Part shown: positions 7,982 through 17,164 of the stretch, in pieces
How positions within the stretch are numbered: position 1 is the stretch's first letter
Layout of the letters: each line of letters starts with the position of its first letter
Assembly: GCA_020725865.1 (NCBI GenBank)
Contig: DYEC01000012.1
Coordinates: 367,440 to 431,439, forward strand
Direction: 5' to 3'
From: Anaerolinea sp.
GTDB taxonomy: Bacteria; Chloroflexota; Anaerolineae; Anaerolineales; Anaerolineaceae
DNA: 64,000 bases
Translations under genes and position numbers: made by a program
The notes under the pieces: model-generated
Told to the model about the DNA's origin: nothing
The model's input: the letters and a program-made list of their open reading frames with translations, nothing else
Databases searched by the model: none

Positions 7982-9721
7982 CTATCGGTCGACCTCACCC
8001 AGCACAATATCAATAGAGCCAAGAATAGCCACTAAGTCTGCAACTTTTGCGCCGTGCGCCATGGTTTTAAGACTGGTAAGATTTATGAATGAGGGAGCTC
8101 GTACATGATATCGCCAGGGGTTGGGTTTACCATTTGATACCACATAGAACCCTAGTTCACCTTTTGGACCCTCAACTCTTCCATATGCCTCGCCAGGCGG
8201 AACGCGCACCTGAAATTGAGGCTTACCAGCCATGACAGGTCCGTTAGGTATATCCTTAAGCACCTGGCGCAATATCCGCAAACTCTGGCGCATTTCCTCG
8301 ATACGCACTAAATACCGATCATAAATATCCCCATGAATGCCATACGCCACATCAAACTCAAGCCGTTCATAAATGCTGTAAGGGTCAGCACGGCGGACAT
8401 CATAAGGTACACCAGAAGCTCGAAGAACTGGTCCCGCCACTGACAGCGCAATCGCCTGCTCGGGTGTTAAAACCCCGACCCCTTCGCAGCGGGATCTTAA
8501 AATTTCATTATGAGTCAAATATCGTTCGAACTCGTCCAGTTTTCTCGGCAAACGATCATGGACTAAAGTCTTGATTTTATCCAGTACCTGCTCAGGTACA
8601 TCGCGTGCGACGCCGCCAAAACGAAAATAATTACACATCATGCGTGATCCAGCAACTTCTTCAAATATGTCAAGGATCAATTCGCGCTCTTCAATAGCAT
8701 ACAGAGATGGCGTAAAAAACGCACCCAAGTCATTTAGTAGAAAGCCAATTGAAAACATGTGGTTGAGAAAACGTGTTAGCTCCGCCATCATGACACGGAT
8801 ATACTCCGCTCTTTCCGGTGGTTGAATCCCCATCAATTTTTCAACCGCAAGCGCGTATCCGAAATTATTGCTCATCGAGCAAATATAGTCTAAACGGTCT
8901 GTAAAGGGCATATTCTGCAAATATGTATTCCGCTCACCGATCTTCTCATGGTTGCGATGCAGGTACCCCATAACTGGCTTAAGATCAACTACTCTTTCCC
9001 CCTCTAATAAAACAACCATTCGAAATACTCCATGCGTGGAAGGGTGCTGAGGACCCAAGTTCACAACAATGCGCTCCGTCTTTATTTCCGAATCTTCCTC
9101 AAAAGACTGCAAACCCCCATAAAGCAATTCATCTTTATCTGGTACCCATTTTCCCGGATCAAAATCAGGCGGGTAACTCACATTATTCTTATAAGGATTG
9201 TTATCCTCCACACGAATGAAATGTCCTTCGGGCCAACGGCTTTTGAATGGTTTTGCATCTTCCTCAAAGAAGGGCTCCCGCCAATCCTTTCGGAGAGGAT
9301 GTCCTGCAAAACCTTCCCACATCAGTATCCTTCTCAAATCAGGATGACCTTCAAACCGAATACCAAGCAAATCCCAGGCTTCGCGCTCCTGAAAATCAGC
9401 GCCGGGATATAAGGAACACAATGATGGCACCGTCGGATTATCTCGGGGAGCTTGTGTCTTCATAACAAGAGCAGAACCGCCGGTGCTTTTATAAAAATGA
9501 TAAACAACCTCCATAAATGGCTCTGGATGATAATCCACCCCCGTCACTGACGATAAATAATCAAACCCAAATTCATCGCGAAGTGAGCGGCAGACCTCCA
9601 GTAATTTATTCCTTGCAACTAAAAAACCAAGATAACCTGGACGGCTGTCCGGTTGAACAGCTTCTCCAAAGCGTTCTAACAAATACTCGGTTAGTTGTGT
9701 TTCAATCCAGCTGGTTGTCAT
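7982..9721 (-). CDS. nuoCD: NADH-quinone oxidoreductase subunit C/D fusion
   Basis: This 579-residue fusion joins NuoC (about residues 1-170, with the [26 protein letters not shown] region) to NuoD (from about residue 195, beginning [15 protein letters not shown]). Together they form the quinone-binding face of complex I next to cluster N2. The open frame extends 14 codons further, but the start at 9721 is preferred for its GGAGG site 6 bases upstream. Even so it overlaps the nuoB stop by 20 bases. NuoC-NuoD fusions occur in several phyla. Confidence 0.92.
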   Translation of the reverse strand: MTTSWIETQLTEYLLERFGEAVQPDSRPGYLGFLVARNKLLEVCRSLRDEFGFDYLSSVTGVDYHPEPFMEVVYHFYKSTGGSALVMKTQAPRDNPTVPSLCSLYPGADFQEREAWDLLGIRFEGHPDLRRILMWEGFAGHPLRKDWREPFFEEDAKPFKSRWPEGHFIRVEDNNPYKNNVSYPPDFDPGKWVPDKDELLYGGLQSFEEDSEIKTERIVVNLGPQHPSTHGVFRMVVLLEGERVVDLKPVMGYLHRNHEKIGERNTYLQNMPFTDRLDYICSMSNNFGYALAVEKLMGIQPPERAEYIRVMMAELTRFLNHMFSIGFLLNDLGAFFTPSLYAIEERELILDIFEEVAGSRMMCNYFRFGGVARDVPEQVLDKIKTLVHDRLPRKLDEFERYLTHNEILRSRCEGVGVLTPEQAIALSVAGPVLRASGVPYDVRRADPYSIYERLEFDVAYGIHGDIYDRYLVRIEEMRQSLRILRQVLKDIPNGPVMAGKPQFQVRVPPGEAYGRVEGPKGELGFYVVSNGKPNPWRYHVRAPSFINLTSLKTMAHGAKVADLVAILGSIDIVLGEVDR

Positions 9722-10385
9722 GGTGAGCCTCCAGATTTTCTGGGGTGCCCGCTGGCGATACATTGGATATCTGCGATTGGCAAAGCTCTTTTATCAAAGG
9801 TGATTGCCTCGGATCTATCAGGTCGGGTCCCAGTACCGGAATGGGAATCGGTTCAATTTTTCCTTTCTGATACCAACGGACGCTTTTCAATGACTCACTG
9901 TCAATCTTCTTTTGCAGGGTGATCAAACCATTCAACAACGCCTGTGGAGTTGGTGGACAGCCAGGTATATAAACATCTACCGGGATAAAACGATCAATAC
10001 CCGGGACAACATTGTACCCCTCTTTGAAAGGTCCCCCACCAGAAGCGCAAGCTCCCATCGCAATAACGTATTTGGGCTCTGCCATCTGATTATACAGGCG
10101 CACAATTTGTGGAATCATTTTCTTGGTAACCGTGCCAGATACAATCATAACATCCGCCTGTCTGGGACTGGCACGCATAACTTCCATGCCAAATCGTGAA
10201 AAGTCATATCGGCTTGCAGCCGTAGCTATCATTTCAATAGCACAACAAGCCAACCCAAACATCATAGGCCATATTGAGTTTCGTCTGCTCCAGTTGTATA
10301 TTCGATCAAGCGTCGTGACCGCAATGGATCCTTTCAGTTCCTCGGGAATTTGATTGGGTCGCAGGTTAAGCTCATTCTCATCCAT
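9702..10385 (-). CDS. nuoB: NADH-quinone oxidoreductase subunit B
   Basis: The 227-residue protein has all four ligands of cluster N2: the tandem cysteines C47-C48 in [10 protein letters not shown]113 in MGACASGGG and C143 in [11 protein letters not shown]. The core ends near residue 160, and the remaining 65 or so residues are a longer tail than usual. It is the first gene of the leftward run nuoB-nuoCD-nuoI and follows a strong promoter. NuoA is not upstream: the next gene is a divergent regulator. Confidence 0.93.
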   Translation of the reverse strand: MDENELNLRPNQIPEELKGSIAVTTLDRIYNWSRRNSIWPMMFGLACCAIEMIATAASRYDFSRFGMEVMRASPRQADVMIVSGTVTKKMIPQIVRLYNQMAEPKYVIAMGACASGGGPFKEGYNVVPGIDRFIPVDVYIPGCPPTPQALLNGLITLQKKIDSESLKSVRWYQKGKIEPIPIPVLGPDLIDPRQSPLIKELCQSQISNVSPAGTPENLEAHHDNQLD

Positions 10386-10437
10386 CAGAAAAACCTCGCC
10401 AAAACACCTTTTATATCAAGTTTATATTCCCTTTTTC

Positions 10438-10465
10438 ATTCTATCACTGGTACTGCTAATGTCAA
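10438..10465 (-). promoter_or_regulatory. Sigma-70-type promoter of the nuoB operon
   Basis: Minus-strand TTGACA (10460-10465) and TAGAAT (10438-10443) with a 16-base spacer lie about 55 bases before the nuoB ATG. It is a consensus -35 and near-consensus -10 in an AT-rich divergent intergenic region. Confidence 0.75.
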
Positions 10466-10509
10466 GAATGAGTATTTAATTAAAATTATTTTTATTTTAA
10501 TCCCTGATG

Positions 10510-10515
10510 TATAAT
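10510..10515 (+). promoter_or_regulatory. Extended -10 element (TGTATAAT) of the divergent regulator gene
   Basis: A perfect TATAAT preceded by TG lies 9 bases before the ATG at 10525. Transcription would begin at or within a few bases of that ATG, giving a leaderless or near-leaderless mRNA. A more upstream ATG at 10507 overlaps this box and is therefore unlikely to be used. Confidence 0.6.
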
Positions 10516-10524
10516 AGAAAAAAA

Positions 10525-11148
10525 ATGAAAAACTCCTCAATACGCAAACAAATCATTGAGTACCTGCAAAATCATCAAGCGGCAACTGTGTCCACATTGA
10601 GCCGGGCGCTGGGCGTAACAATTCCAGATATTCATTATCACCTAAAACAGTTGCTGGAAGAAAGAATCATCGTTGCTTCAAAATCACCCGAGAAGTTACA
10701 ACAGGGCCGCCCTGAACTCTATTACCATCTTTCTCCAACTGCAGTTGGCAGTAACTATGAAAAGCTTTCTGAAACATTTCTTGCGTTCGTCGCAAACATG
10801 TCTCCTGATACAAAACAAAAATCGATTCTACGACAATTGGCATGGCACTTTACAAGCCCAATAAACCTGCCAGAAAGCAGCCTGGAACGTCTGGCCAACG
10901 TTGTTAAAATTCTACAACAGTGGGATTACCAGCCAGGCTGGGAAGCCCACAAAGATGGGCCGCGTATATATCTCAAATCGTGTCCTTATGCTTCTCTGGT
11001 TAATAAATATCCGCTTTTATGCAACCTTGACCAATATATTCTGGAAGAACTAACCGGTTTTTCCGCAAAAATGATTCGAAAAATCGATTTTCGTACGCCT
11101 TATACCAAGTGCGTTTTCACATTGGTTCTAACAACACCGGAAAGGTGA
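10525..11148 (+). CDS. Winged-helix regulator with C-terminal Cys cluster (SufR-like, COG2345 type)
   Basis: The 207-residue protein starts with a winged helix (STLSRALGVTIPDIHYHLKQL, residues about 22-42 and the following wing). It ends with the pattern SCPYASLVNKYPLLCNLDQYI...TKCVF. The spacing of cysteines in CPY...LC...C is that of SufR-like ArsR/DeoR regulators, which bind an Fe-S cluster. I infer an Fe-S- or redox-responsive regulator. It is divergent from the nuoBCDI operon, which it may control. I prefer the start at 10525 over 10507 because the -10 box sits between them. It converges on glmS with a 3-base gap. Confidence 0.75.
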   Translation: MKNSSIRKQIIEYLQNHQAATVSTLSRALGVTIPDIHYHLKQLLEERIIVASKSPEKLQQGRPELYYHLSPTAVGSNYEKLSETFLAFVANMSPDTKQKSILRQLAWHFTSPINLPESSLERLANVVKILQQWDYQPGWEAHKDGPRIYLKSCPYASLVNKYPLLCNLDQYILEELTGFSAKMIRKIDFRTPYTKCVFTLVLTTPER

Positions 11149-11151
11149 ATC

Positions 11152-12993
11152 TCACTCTACAGTCACAGATTTCGCCAGATTCCGAGGTTGATCTACATCT
11201 AACCCACGCAGCGAAGCAATGTGATACGCAAACAGTTGTAACGGTATAACCGTCACTACCGGACTTAACAGCCACGGTGTTTGAGGAATCCAAAACACAT
11301 AATCCGCAAGAGCAGGAACACGCTGATCACCATCTGTTGCTACAACAATAAGTGTCCCGCCCCGCGCCTTTACCTGCTCTACCTGACTGATCATTTTCTC
11401 ATACCATGGATCAAGTGGCGTCAGCGCCATTACAGGCATGTCCCGGTCAATCAGGGCAATTGGGCCGTGTTTCATCTCACCTGCGGGATAAGCCTCGGCA
11501 TGGATATACGAAATTTCTTTTAGCTTTAGCGCGCCCTCATAGGCGATAGGCATATTTATTCCCCGTCCCAAATAAAGCATGTTGCGAGCCTCTTTTAAGG
11601 CGCGCGCAACCGATAGCACATCTGCCTCCCGGTCAAGGCAACGGCCGACAAGATCTGGAATAAGCCGCAGGTCAGCAACAAGTCTGCGTCTTTGGTTCTC
11701 AGTTAAGACACCTCGAAGATCTGCCAACAGAATTGCCAACATGTATAAATCAACCAAAGGTGCTGTGAATGCCTTGGTAGATGCCACACCGATTTCGGGT
11801 CCCGTTTGCATAGAAATAAATCCATCAGCCAACCGCATTGCCTGCGAACCAACAGCATTTACTATTGACCACAGAACTGCTCCTCGTTTTCTCCCTTCTT
11901 CCATTGCAGCCAGAGTATCAGCCGTCTCACCTGATTGACTGATAGCCAGAACCACTGTATCAGCGTCAATGATGGGATCACTATAGCGAAATTCTGACGC
12001 GATTTCCAGGGTCGTCGGGATGCGCGCAATTCGCTCAAAATAAAGGCGACCAACCATTCCAGCATGAGCAGCAGTGCCGCAAGCAGTAATCACTATCTTC
12101 TTAATCCGATTAGCAAGCTCAGATGATAAATTCAACTCGGGTAAACGTATACTCATTTCCTCAAAATCGACACGCCCTGCCAGTGTGTCTGTTAAAGACC
12201 GAACCTGTTCATGGATTTCCTTTTGCATAAAATGACGATACTCGCCTTTTTCGGCAGAAACCGGATCCCATGGCACCGTGTGAACCTGAAAAGTCACTGG
12301 TTCGCCATTTAATGTCTGAATTTGAACATCATTCCGGGTTACCACTGCCATTTGAAACGAGTCTAAAAAGACGACCCGCCGCGTATGTTCCAAAATAGCT
12401 GGAATATCTGAGGCGATAAACATTTCACCTTCGCCAAAACCAATGACCACACCACCAGCATTTCCGATACGCGCCGCAATAATCTTGTCCGGTTCCTCTG
12501 AGGACATGATGACGATTCCGTGTGCCCCTTTTAGGTGAGTCAGTGCTTTTCTGGCTGAATGTTCCAGCCCCATTCCTAAACTTAAGTAGCGTTCCACCAA
12601 ATGAACGATAGTTTCTGTGTCAGTATCTGAATTAAAGACGACACCCTCGCTGGACAATTCCTCACGTAATTCCAAAAAATTTTCAACGATACCATTATGA
12701 ACAACTACAACACGTCCCGTAGAGCCGACATGGGGATGAGCATTTCGAGCGCTTGGTTCACCATGAGTTGCCCATCGCGTATGTCCAATACCAATATTCC
12801 CCTCAATCGGTTGTTCGGAAACGAGAGAAGCCAGCCGTGTCAGCTTTCCAACATCTCGCCGGACTTCAATTTGTCCATTTTTCATTACTGCCAACCCTGC
12901 GGAGTCGTAACCACGGTATTCCAACCGCTTCAGACCATTTAGGATAATCGGGGTCGCATTCCTTTCACCTATATATCCTACAATTCCACACAT
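11152..12993 (-). CDS. glmS: Glutamine-fructose-6-phosphate aminotransferase (isomerizing)
   Basis: The 613-residue protein begins MCGIVGYIG with the catalytic N-terminal cysteine (C2) of class II glutamine amidotransferases, followed by two SIS isomerase domains (GTAAHAG around residue 310, ISQSGETADT, and EGALKLKEISYIHAEAYPAGE near the C-terminus). It ends in the typical KSVTVE. It makes glucosamine-6-phosphate, the first step to cell-envelope amino sugars. The length equals the family norm. A good AAAGGAG site precedes the ATG. Upstream lies a structured leader of about 300 bases that may regulate it through its own product. Confidence 0.96.
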   Translation of the reverse strand: MCGIVGYIGERNATPIILNGLKRLEYRGYDSAGLAVMKNGQIEVRRDVGKLTRLASLVSEQPIEGNIGIGHTRWATHGEPSARNAHPHVGSTGRVVVVHNGIVENFLELREELSSEGVVFNSDTDTETIVHLVERYLSLGMGLEHSARKALTHLKGAHGIVIMSSEEPDKIIAARIGNAGGVVIGFGEGEMFIASDIPAILEHTRRVVFLDSFQMAVVTRNDVQIQTLNGEPVTFQVHTVPWDPVSAEKGEYRHFMQKEIHEQVRSLTDTLAGRVDFEEMSIRLPELNLSSELANRIKKIVITACGTAAHAGMVGRLYFERIARIPTTLEIASEFRYSDPIIDADTVVLAISQSGETADTLAAMEEGRKRGAVLWSIVNAVGSQAMRLADGFISMQTGPEIGVASTKAFTAPLVDLYMLAILLADLRGVLTENQRRRLVADLRLIPDLVGRCLDREADVLSVARALKEARNMLYLGRGINMPIAYEGALKLKEISYIHAEAYPAGEMKHGPIALIDRDMPVMALTPLDPWYEKMISQVEQVKARGGTLIVVATDGDQRVPALADYVFWIPQTPWLLSPVVTVIPLQLFAYHIASLRGLDVDQPRNLAKSVTVE

Positions 12994-13039
12994 GATTCAC
13001 TCCTTTTTGATTAGTTGCAAGCACACCAAAAGTGACTGA

Positions 13040-13318
13040 GGAAAAAGGTCAACCATCCCTGATTAGGGCTGTCTCCTCGCCGTGGGCAAACATATTCTTT
13101 GAATTCGAAAGGAATGGATTTTTTAATCCGGAAGGCTTCCGCTGATCTCTCGATTTTCCCGACATCCCCACAACAGTCGGTTAACTCTATCTCGCGATAG
13201 AGAACCTTCCTCCTCGTCACTCGGTGATAACCCACCTGCCGAGCCATGCGCTGGTTCCTTTTCGAATGTTGAAAGAATCTCCCTTGCTACACCTCCAGAT
13301 AAAAGTTTACAGTCATAA
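13040..13318 (-). ncRNA. Structured glmS leader, candidate glmS ribozyme
   Basis: The minus-strand leader of glmS contains AGCGC (putative cleavage between A13252 and G13251), a helix CTCGG/CCGAG (13243-13239 with 13224-13220) and, directly after it, GACGAGGAGGAAGGTT (13218-13203). This order, AGCGC, helix, then GACGAGG, is the core of glucosamine-6-phosphate-activated glmS ribozymes, and the cleavage site would be about 60 bases from the predicted 5' end, as in known examples. A 7-bp hairpin with a GCGA loop follows (13202-13185). The canonical TTCGGCGGATG segment is not recognisable, so this may be a divergent member or another RNA. Confidence 0.55.
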
Positions 13319-13322
13319 TGCA

Positions 13323-13328
13323 ATTATA
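13323..13328 (-). promoter_or_regulatory. -10 element of the glmS promoter
   Basis: TATAAT on the minus strand at 13328-13323 would start the glmS transcript near 13316, giving a leader of roughly 320 bases. No good -35 box lies 17 bases upstream, so the assignment rests on the -10 and the position of the leader RNA. Confidence 0.45.
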
Positions 13329-13397
13329 CCCGAAAGCCCAAAAACCGAGAGCCACCTTATACACAAATGGGCTATGTGATATATTATCCGTTATGTA

Positions 13398-13425
13398 GTT
13401 AAGTTTTACTTAACTCGATTATAAT
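13398..13425 (+). promoter_or_regulatory. Palindromic operator (site 1) and -10 of the E2-like/deaminase operon
   Basis: A perfect inverted repeat GTTAAGT-TTT-ACTTAAC occupies 13398-13414, 5 bases before a TATAAT box at 13420-13425. The palindrome covers the region where a -35 box would sit, and no consensus -35 exists. Its 7-3-7 form recurs at four other promoters of this island (36850, 39935, 45948, 51417). Confidence 0.7.
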
Positions 13426-13464
13426 TACATAAATCTAGCGAAAACATTCACTGAGAGGAACAAT

Positions 13465-14163
13465 ATGATCCCGACCAGACGCGGTATAAGGGTTAGAGAA
13501 GTTGTGTCTCTAAACCGTATACAAAGGGTTATGGCTAAGACAATGAAAACTAGCGTTGAAACCGCAGCATTTAGCCAATTGAGCCGCGAAATTGACATGA
13601 CATCATTAGTCTCCCTTATCAAACTGCGTAAAGATCAAAATCCGTTATCACTAAACACTCTACTGATGGCAATCACAGCCCGTACATTGCCACAATGTCC
13701 ATATCTAAATTCGGAACTTGTGGACCAACAGATTTATGTCTATGAACAAATTAATTTAGGAATGGCTGTCGCTACTCAAGCCGGGCTGGTCGTTGTTGTC
13801 ATCCCTGATGCCAACCTGCTCTCGTTGGAGCAATTATCAGAAGCAATACAAACAAAAGTTCAAAAAGCTCGCACTGGAAATCTCTCGATTTCTGACATTG
13901 AGGGTGGCACGTTTACAGTAAGTAATCTCGGTATGTATGGTATAGATGCCGGCTTTCCAATCCCTCGACCACCAGAATGCGCAATTTTATTGATCGGCGC
14001 AATCCGTCCCCGTCCCGTAGTATTCGATGGTCAAATTACGATTAGAGATGTTGGTACATTAAGTCTGACCTTCGATCATCGCTTTATAGATGGCGAAAAG
14101 GCAGCAACCTTTCTCAATTACCTTAGTCAAAACATTCAGGCTCCCCAAACTTTATTGGAATGA
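13465..14163 (+). CDS. Stand-alone 2-oxoacid dehydrogenase E2 catalytic domain
   Basis: This 232-residue protein consists only of the acyltransferase core of E2 subunits. It has the N-terminal RIQRVMAKTM helix, the GMAVATQAGLVVVVIPDA strand pair, FTVSNLGMYGIDAGFPI, and the catalytic DHRFIDG motif with the active-site His and Asp intact. Lipoyl and E3/E1-binding domains are missing. It follows GAGAGG plus ATG and a palindromic operator and leads an operon with a deaminase. It could form the E2 core with the other E2-like proteins at 32756 and 36906, or be a free acyltransferase. Confidence 0.85.
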   Translation: MIPTRRGIRVREVVSLNRIQRVMAKTMKTSVETAAFSQLSREIDMTSLVSLIKLRKDQNPLSLNTLLMAITARTLPQCPYLNSELVDQQIYVYEQINLGMAVATQAGLVVVVIPDANLLSLEQLSEAIQTKVQKARTGNLSISDIEGGTFTVSNLGMYGIDAGFPIPRPPECAILLIGAIRPRPVVFDGQITIRDVGTLSLTFDHRFIDGEKAATFLNYLSQNIQAPQTLLE

Positions 14164-14197
14164 GATTTTTTCTCTCCCCAGACACAAGGAGGCAATA

Positions 14198-15580
14198 ATG
14201 ACAAATATATTGATCAAAGATGGCACAATCCTTCCTTGCAATCAAGACTTCAAAGAAATTATTACACCCGGATATGTATATATCCGCGGGGAAGTCATTG
14301 AAGCTGTTGCCGCTGGAGAACCACCAGAAAGATTTCTTAATGAAAGTGATGAAATTATATCTGCGACCGGGTTTGTAGTAATCCCTGGGCTGATTAATGC
14401 CCACACTCACCTCTTCCAAACATTTATCCGAGGGTTGGCAGACGACAAACCGCTATTACAATGGCTGGCATCAGCTACATGGCCCGGCGCTCTGGCAATG
14501 ACAGAGGAAGATTTTTATCTGTCCGCATTGATTGGTTATGCCGAAAACTTAAAATGTGGTGCCACATCAGTTCTCAGCCAGGATTACGTACAGACCTCAA
14601 AAAGAAACATGGACCGCGTTGCTGATGCCGCGTATGAGATTGGCGTGAGAGCCTTGCTGGCGCGCGGCTACGCCGATCGTGATCCTTATAAGCCTGAGTT
14701 TCAGGAAACTCCAGAAGTTGTTATTCGGGAAACAGAGCGCTTGGTAAAGCATTGGAATCACCGCGAAGGCGGGAGAATACGGGTTGAGTTTGGGCCTTTA
14801 ATTCCATGGGGATGCCGGCCAGACACGTTGCAAAAAATTAACCAGCTAGCACAAGAATGGGACACAGGTATCCACATTCACGTCAACGAAACGCAACCCG
14901 AGGTTCAAATGAGCCTTGACGAGTATGGTGTTCGTCCGGTTCGCTGGCTTTATGAGCTTGGCATTCTCAACGACAGATGGCAATTGGTACACTGCGTTTG
15001 GCTGGACGAAGAAGAGATGGACATCATCGCACAAACAGGTGGAACAATTATTCACAACCCGGTCAGCAATATGTATCTGGCATCTGGCATACCAAAAGTG
15101 ACCGAATGGCGAAAACGCAATATCCCAACCGCTCTGGCAACAGATGGTCCTGGATCGAATAATTCACAAGATATGATGGAAGTCTTGAAATTTACCGCTT
15201 GTCTGCAAAAAGTCGGAACACTAGACGCCACAGCGCTGTTACCTGAGGATGTGCTTGAAATGGCATATCATGGTGGCGCAAGAGCAATGCGTTTACCAGG
15301 AAAAATTGGACGTTTAGCTCCAGGAGCTTTTGCGGACATTGTTTTGCTTAACCTGAAACGTCCCCACATTGCCCCCGTTCATTCCCCGGCATCTGCCTTA
15401 GTGTACAACGCAAACGGGAATGATGTAGACACAGTGATGGTGAATGGCAAAATTGTCGTTCGCAATGGCAAGTTACTAACGGTGAATGAAGACAAGCTAA
15501 TTGCCGATTGTCAACGCGCAGCAGAGAAAATGGCTGACCGAGCAGGCATTCAATCTTGGCGTTCAAAAAATTGGTTCTAG
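14198..15580 (+). CDS. ATZ/TRZ-family amidohydrolase (aminohydrolase) 1
   Basis: The 460-residue enzyme belongs to the metal-dependent amidohydrolases that deaminate guanine, adenosine derivatives or s-triazines (SsnA/AtzA/TrzN branch). Metal ligands are all present: NAHTHLFQT (H69, H71), HIHVNETQPE, VHCVWLDEEE and the catalytic Asp in ATDGPGSNNSQDM. The frame is open 36 codons further upstream, but the start at 14198 follows an AAGGAGG site. Its stop shares the CTAG with the stop of the convergent kinase. It is one of four paralogues in the window and most similar by eye to the one at 54237. Confidence 0.88.
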   Translation: MTNILIKDGTILPCNQDFKEIITPGYVYIRGEVIEAVAAGEPPERFLNESDEIISATGFVVIPGLINAHTHLFQTFIRGLADDKPLLQWLASATWPGALAMTEEDFYLSALIGYAENLKCGATSVLSQDYVQTSKRNMDRVADAAYEIGVRALLARGYADRDPYKPEFQETPEVVIRETERLVKHWNHREGGRIRVEFGPLIPWGCRPDTLQKINQLAQEWDTGIHIHVNETQPEVQMSLDEYGVRPVRWLYELGILNDRWQLVHCVWLDEEEMDIIAQTGGTIIHNPVSNMYLASGIPKVTEWRKRNIPTALATDGPGSNNSQDMMEVLKFTACLQKVGTLDATALLPEDVLEMAYHGGARAMRLPGKIGRLAPGAFADIVLLNLKRPHIAPVHSPASALVYNANGNDVDTVMVNGKIVVRNGKLLTVNEDKLIADCQRAAEKMADRAGIQSWRSKNWF

Positions 15581-17085
15581 CTCAACCCAGACTCCTCTTT
15601 GCCCATAAACACAAAAGGCTTTTCTAGAGCCTCGTCAAACTTGCAATAATACTTAAACAAACGATCATACAAGCCTGTAACTTCAGGATCCGGATCGGTA
15701 ACGATTGGGTCCTGAAGCCATTTATGATTGATCTCAGCAAAGTCCTTTTTTAAGCCCGTTGCATAGCCGGCGAGAAAAGCAATACCCAATGCTCCACTTG
15801 ATTTTGGATGATATATCAACTGTACGTTCAATATGTTAGACATAATTTCTCGCCATAAAGCGCTACGAGCACCTCCAGCAGTCACGACAACACGCTTGAT
15901 AGACTCCTTTAACTCTTCGTACCCCTGACGAATATTAAAAGCAAATGCCTCCAGAAGACCACGGTAAACATGTCCAGAGGTATGGAAAGGTGTTAATCCC
16001 AAGATCACTCCCCGTAAATATGGGTTTTGGACAGGTGTCCTTCTTCCTAAGAAGTGTGGAAGTATGATCAATCCATCAGCACCTGGTGTGATAAGTCGGG
16101 CCTGGTTTTCTAAGAGCAAAAATTCGCTTATTTTTGACCGCTCTGCAACTAATCGTTCTGCGTGTGCAAACTGTTCTCGAAACCATTGAACCATACGGCC
16201 CGCAGATAATACATTTGCTCCCCACTTTACCGCTCCTGGAGAGAAGTCACTTTGGAAATGTGGACCTTCGATGGCTTCTACTAACGGACGAACTGTCAAT
16301 GTCAGCAAACCGGTCGTTCCGAAAGAGATCATAGCATCACCAGGATTGATCGCCCCGCATCCTACAATGGTGGGAAAAGTATCTCCCGTGCCGGCGATCA
16401 CAGGAATGCCAGGTTTCAATCCAGTTATTTGCGCCGCTTCAGCCGACACCTCGCCGACAATACCCGTGACAGGCAAAGGTTTTGGCCAGATGGAAACGGG
16501 TAAACCAAGCATCCTGAGAACCTCTTCTTTCCACTGATGCGTCCGCGTATCAAAGATTCCCCCCATAATTGAGGCATTATCATAATCCATGGACAGTCTA
16601 CCAGTTAACCGATATACGACGTAACCATTTGCCGTGACCGTTACCATCATACGCTCAAACACTTCAGGCTCATGACGCCGCAACCAGACAAGCTTCGGGA
16701 CAACTGCCTCTGCGCTTAAAGACAGCCCCGTAAGTTGATTAACCCAGGTCAATTCATCTACAGCGCGATTGTCTGAATACAGAATTGCAGGACGCAAAGG
16801 TTGTCCATACTTGTCCAGTGGACACAAACAACATGCCAGCGCAGTGACGCCAATGGCTTGAATCAAATTCGAAGCATCCTTGTGGCATGACAATAGATTA
16901 CGAATTACATGAACACAAGCAAGCCACCAATCTTGCTCAGCGTCCATCTCTGTCCAACCTGGTTGAGGATGTCTTGGATGACGTTCGAAACTAGCCTCAA
17001 AAACCACATCACCTTGTGTGTTAACTAGCACTCCTTTAATTGCTTGAGTACCTAAATCCAACCCCAAAATTAATCCTGAAGTCAT
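15577..17085 (-). CDS. FGGY-family carbohydrate kinase (xylulokinase-like)
   Basis: The 502-residue kinase has the ATPase fold signatures of the FGGY family: GLDLGTQAIKG at the N-terminus, the DTFPTIVGCGAINPGDAMISFG phosphate segment and VVTAGGARSALWREIMSN near the end. It would phosphorylate a sugar or polyol, with xylulokinase the nearest named relative. It is the last gene of the long leftward cluster and is preceded by an intrinsic terminator 23 bases before its start. The start at 17085 is chosen for its GGAGG site. Confidence 0.85.
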   Translation of the reverse strand: MTSGLILGLDLGTQAIKGVLVNTQGDVVFEASFERHPRHPQPGWTEMDAEQDWWLACVHVIRNLLSCHKDASNLIQAIGVTALACCLCPLDKYGQPLRPAILYSDNRAVDELTWVNQLTGLSLSAEAVVPKLVWLRRHEPEVFERMMVTVTANGYVVYRLTGRLSMDYDNASIMGGIFDTRTHQWKEEVLRMLGLPVSIWPKPLPVTGIVGEVSAEAAQITGLKPGIPVIAGTGDTFPTIVGCGAINPGDAMISFGTTGLLTLTVRPLVEAIEGPHFQSDFSPGAVKWGANVLSAGRMVQWFREQFAHAERLVAERSKISEFLLLENQARLITPGADGLIILPHFLGRRTPVQNPYLRGVILGLTPFHTSGHVYRGLLEAFAFNIRQGYEELKESIKRVVVTAGGARSALWREIMSNILNVQLIYHPKSSGALGIAFLAGYATGLKKDFAEINHKWLQDPIVTDPDPEVTGLYDRLFKYYCKFDEALEKPFVFMGKEESGLS

Positions 17086-17107
17086 TTTTCCAAAACCTCC
17101 AATCGTT

Positions 17108-17144
17108 AAAAAAGCACGGTCTGCCAATTTCATTACAGACCGTG
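17108..17144 (-). terminator. Intrinsic terminator/attenuator between Zn-dehydrogenase and FGGY kinase
   Basis: On the minus strand a perfect 9-bp stem CACGGTCTG/CAGACCGTG (17144-17136 with 17123-17115, 12-base loop) is followed after one base by six T residues. The kinase ribosome-binding site begins only about 10 bases later, so kinase expression depends on read-through or on antitermination. Confidence 0.7.
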
Positions 17145-17164
17145 TCACTTTGAAAAAATTTCCG

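Noticed and set aside
13040..13318. T-box or other amino-acid riboswitch upstream of glmS
   Set aside because: No T-box sequence (AGGGTGGNACCGCG-like) and no terminator before glmS. The GACGAGG core fits a glmS ribozyme better.
13011..13323. Small protein genes in the glmS leader
   Set aside because: Open frames here lack ribosome sites and family similarity and overlap the structured RNA.
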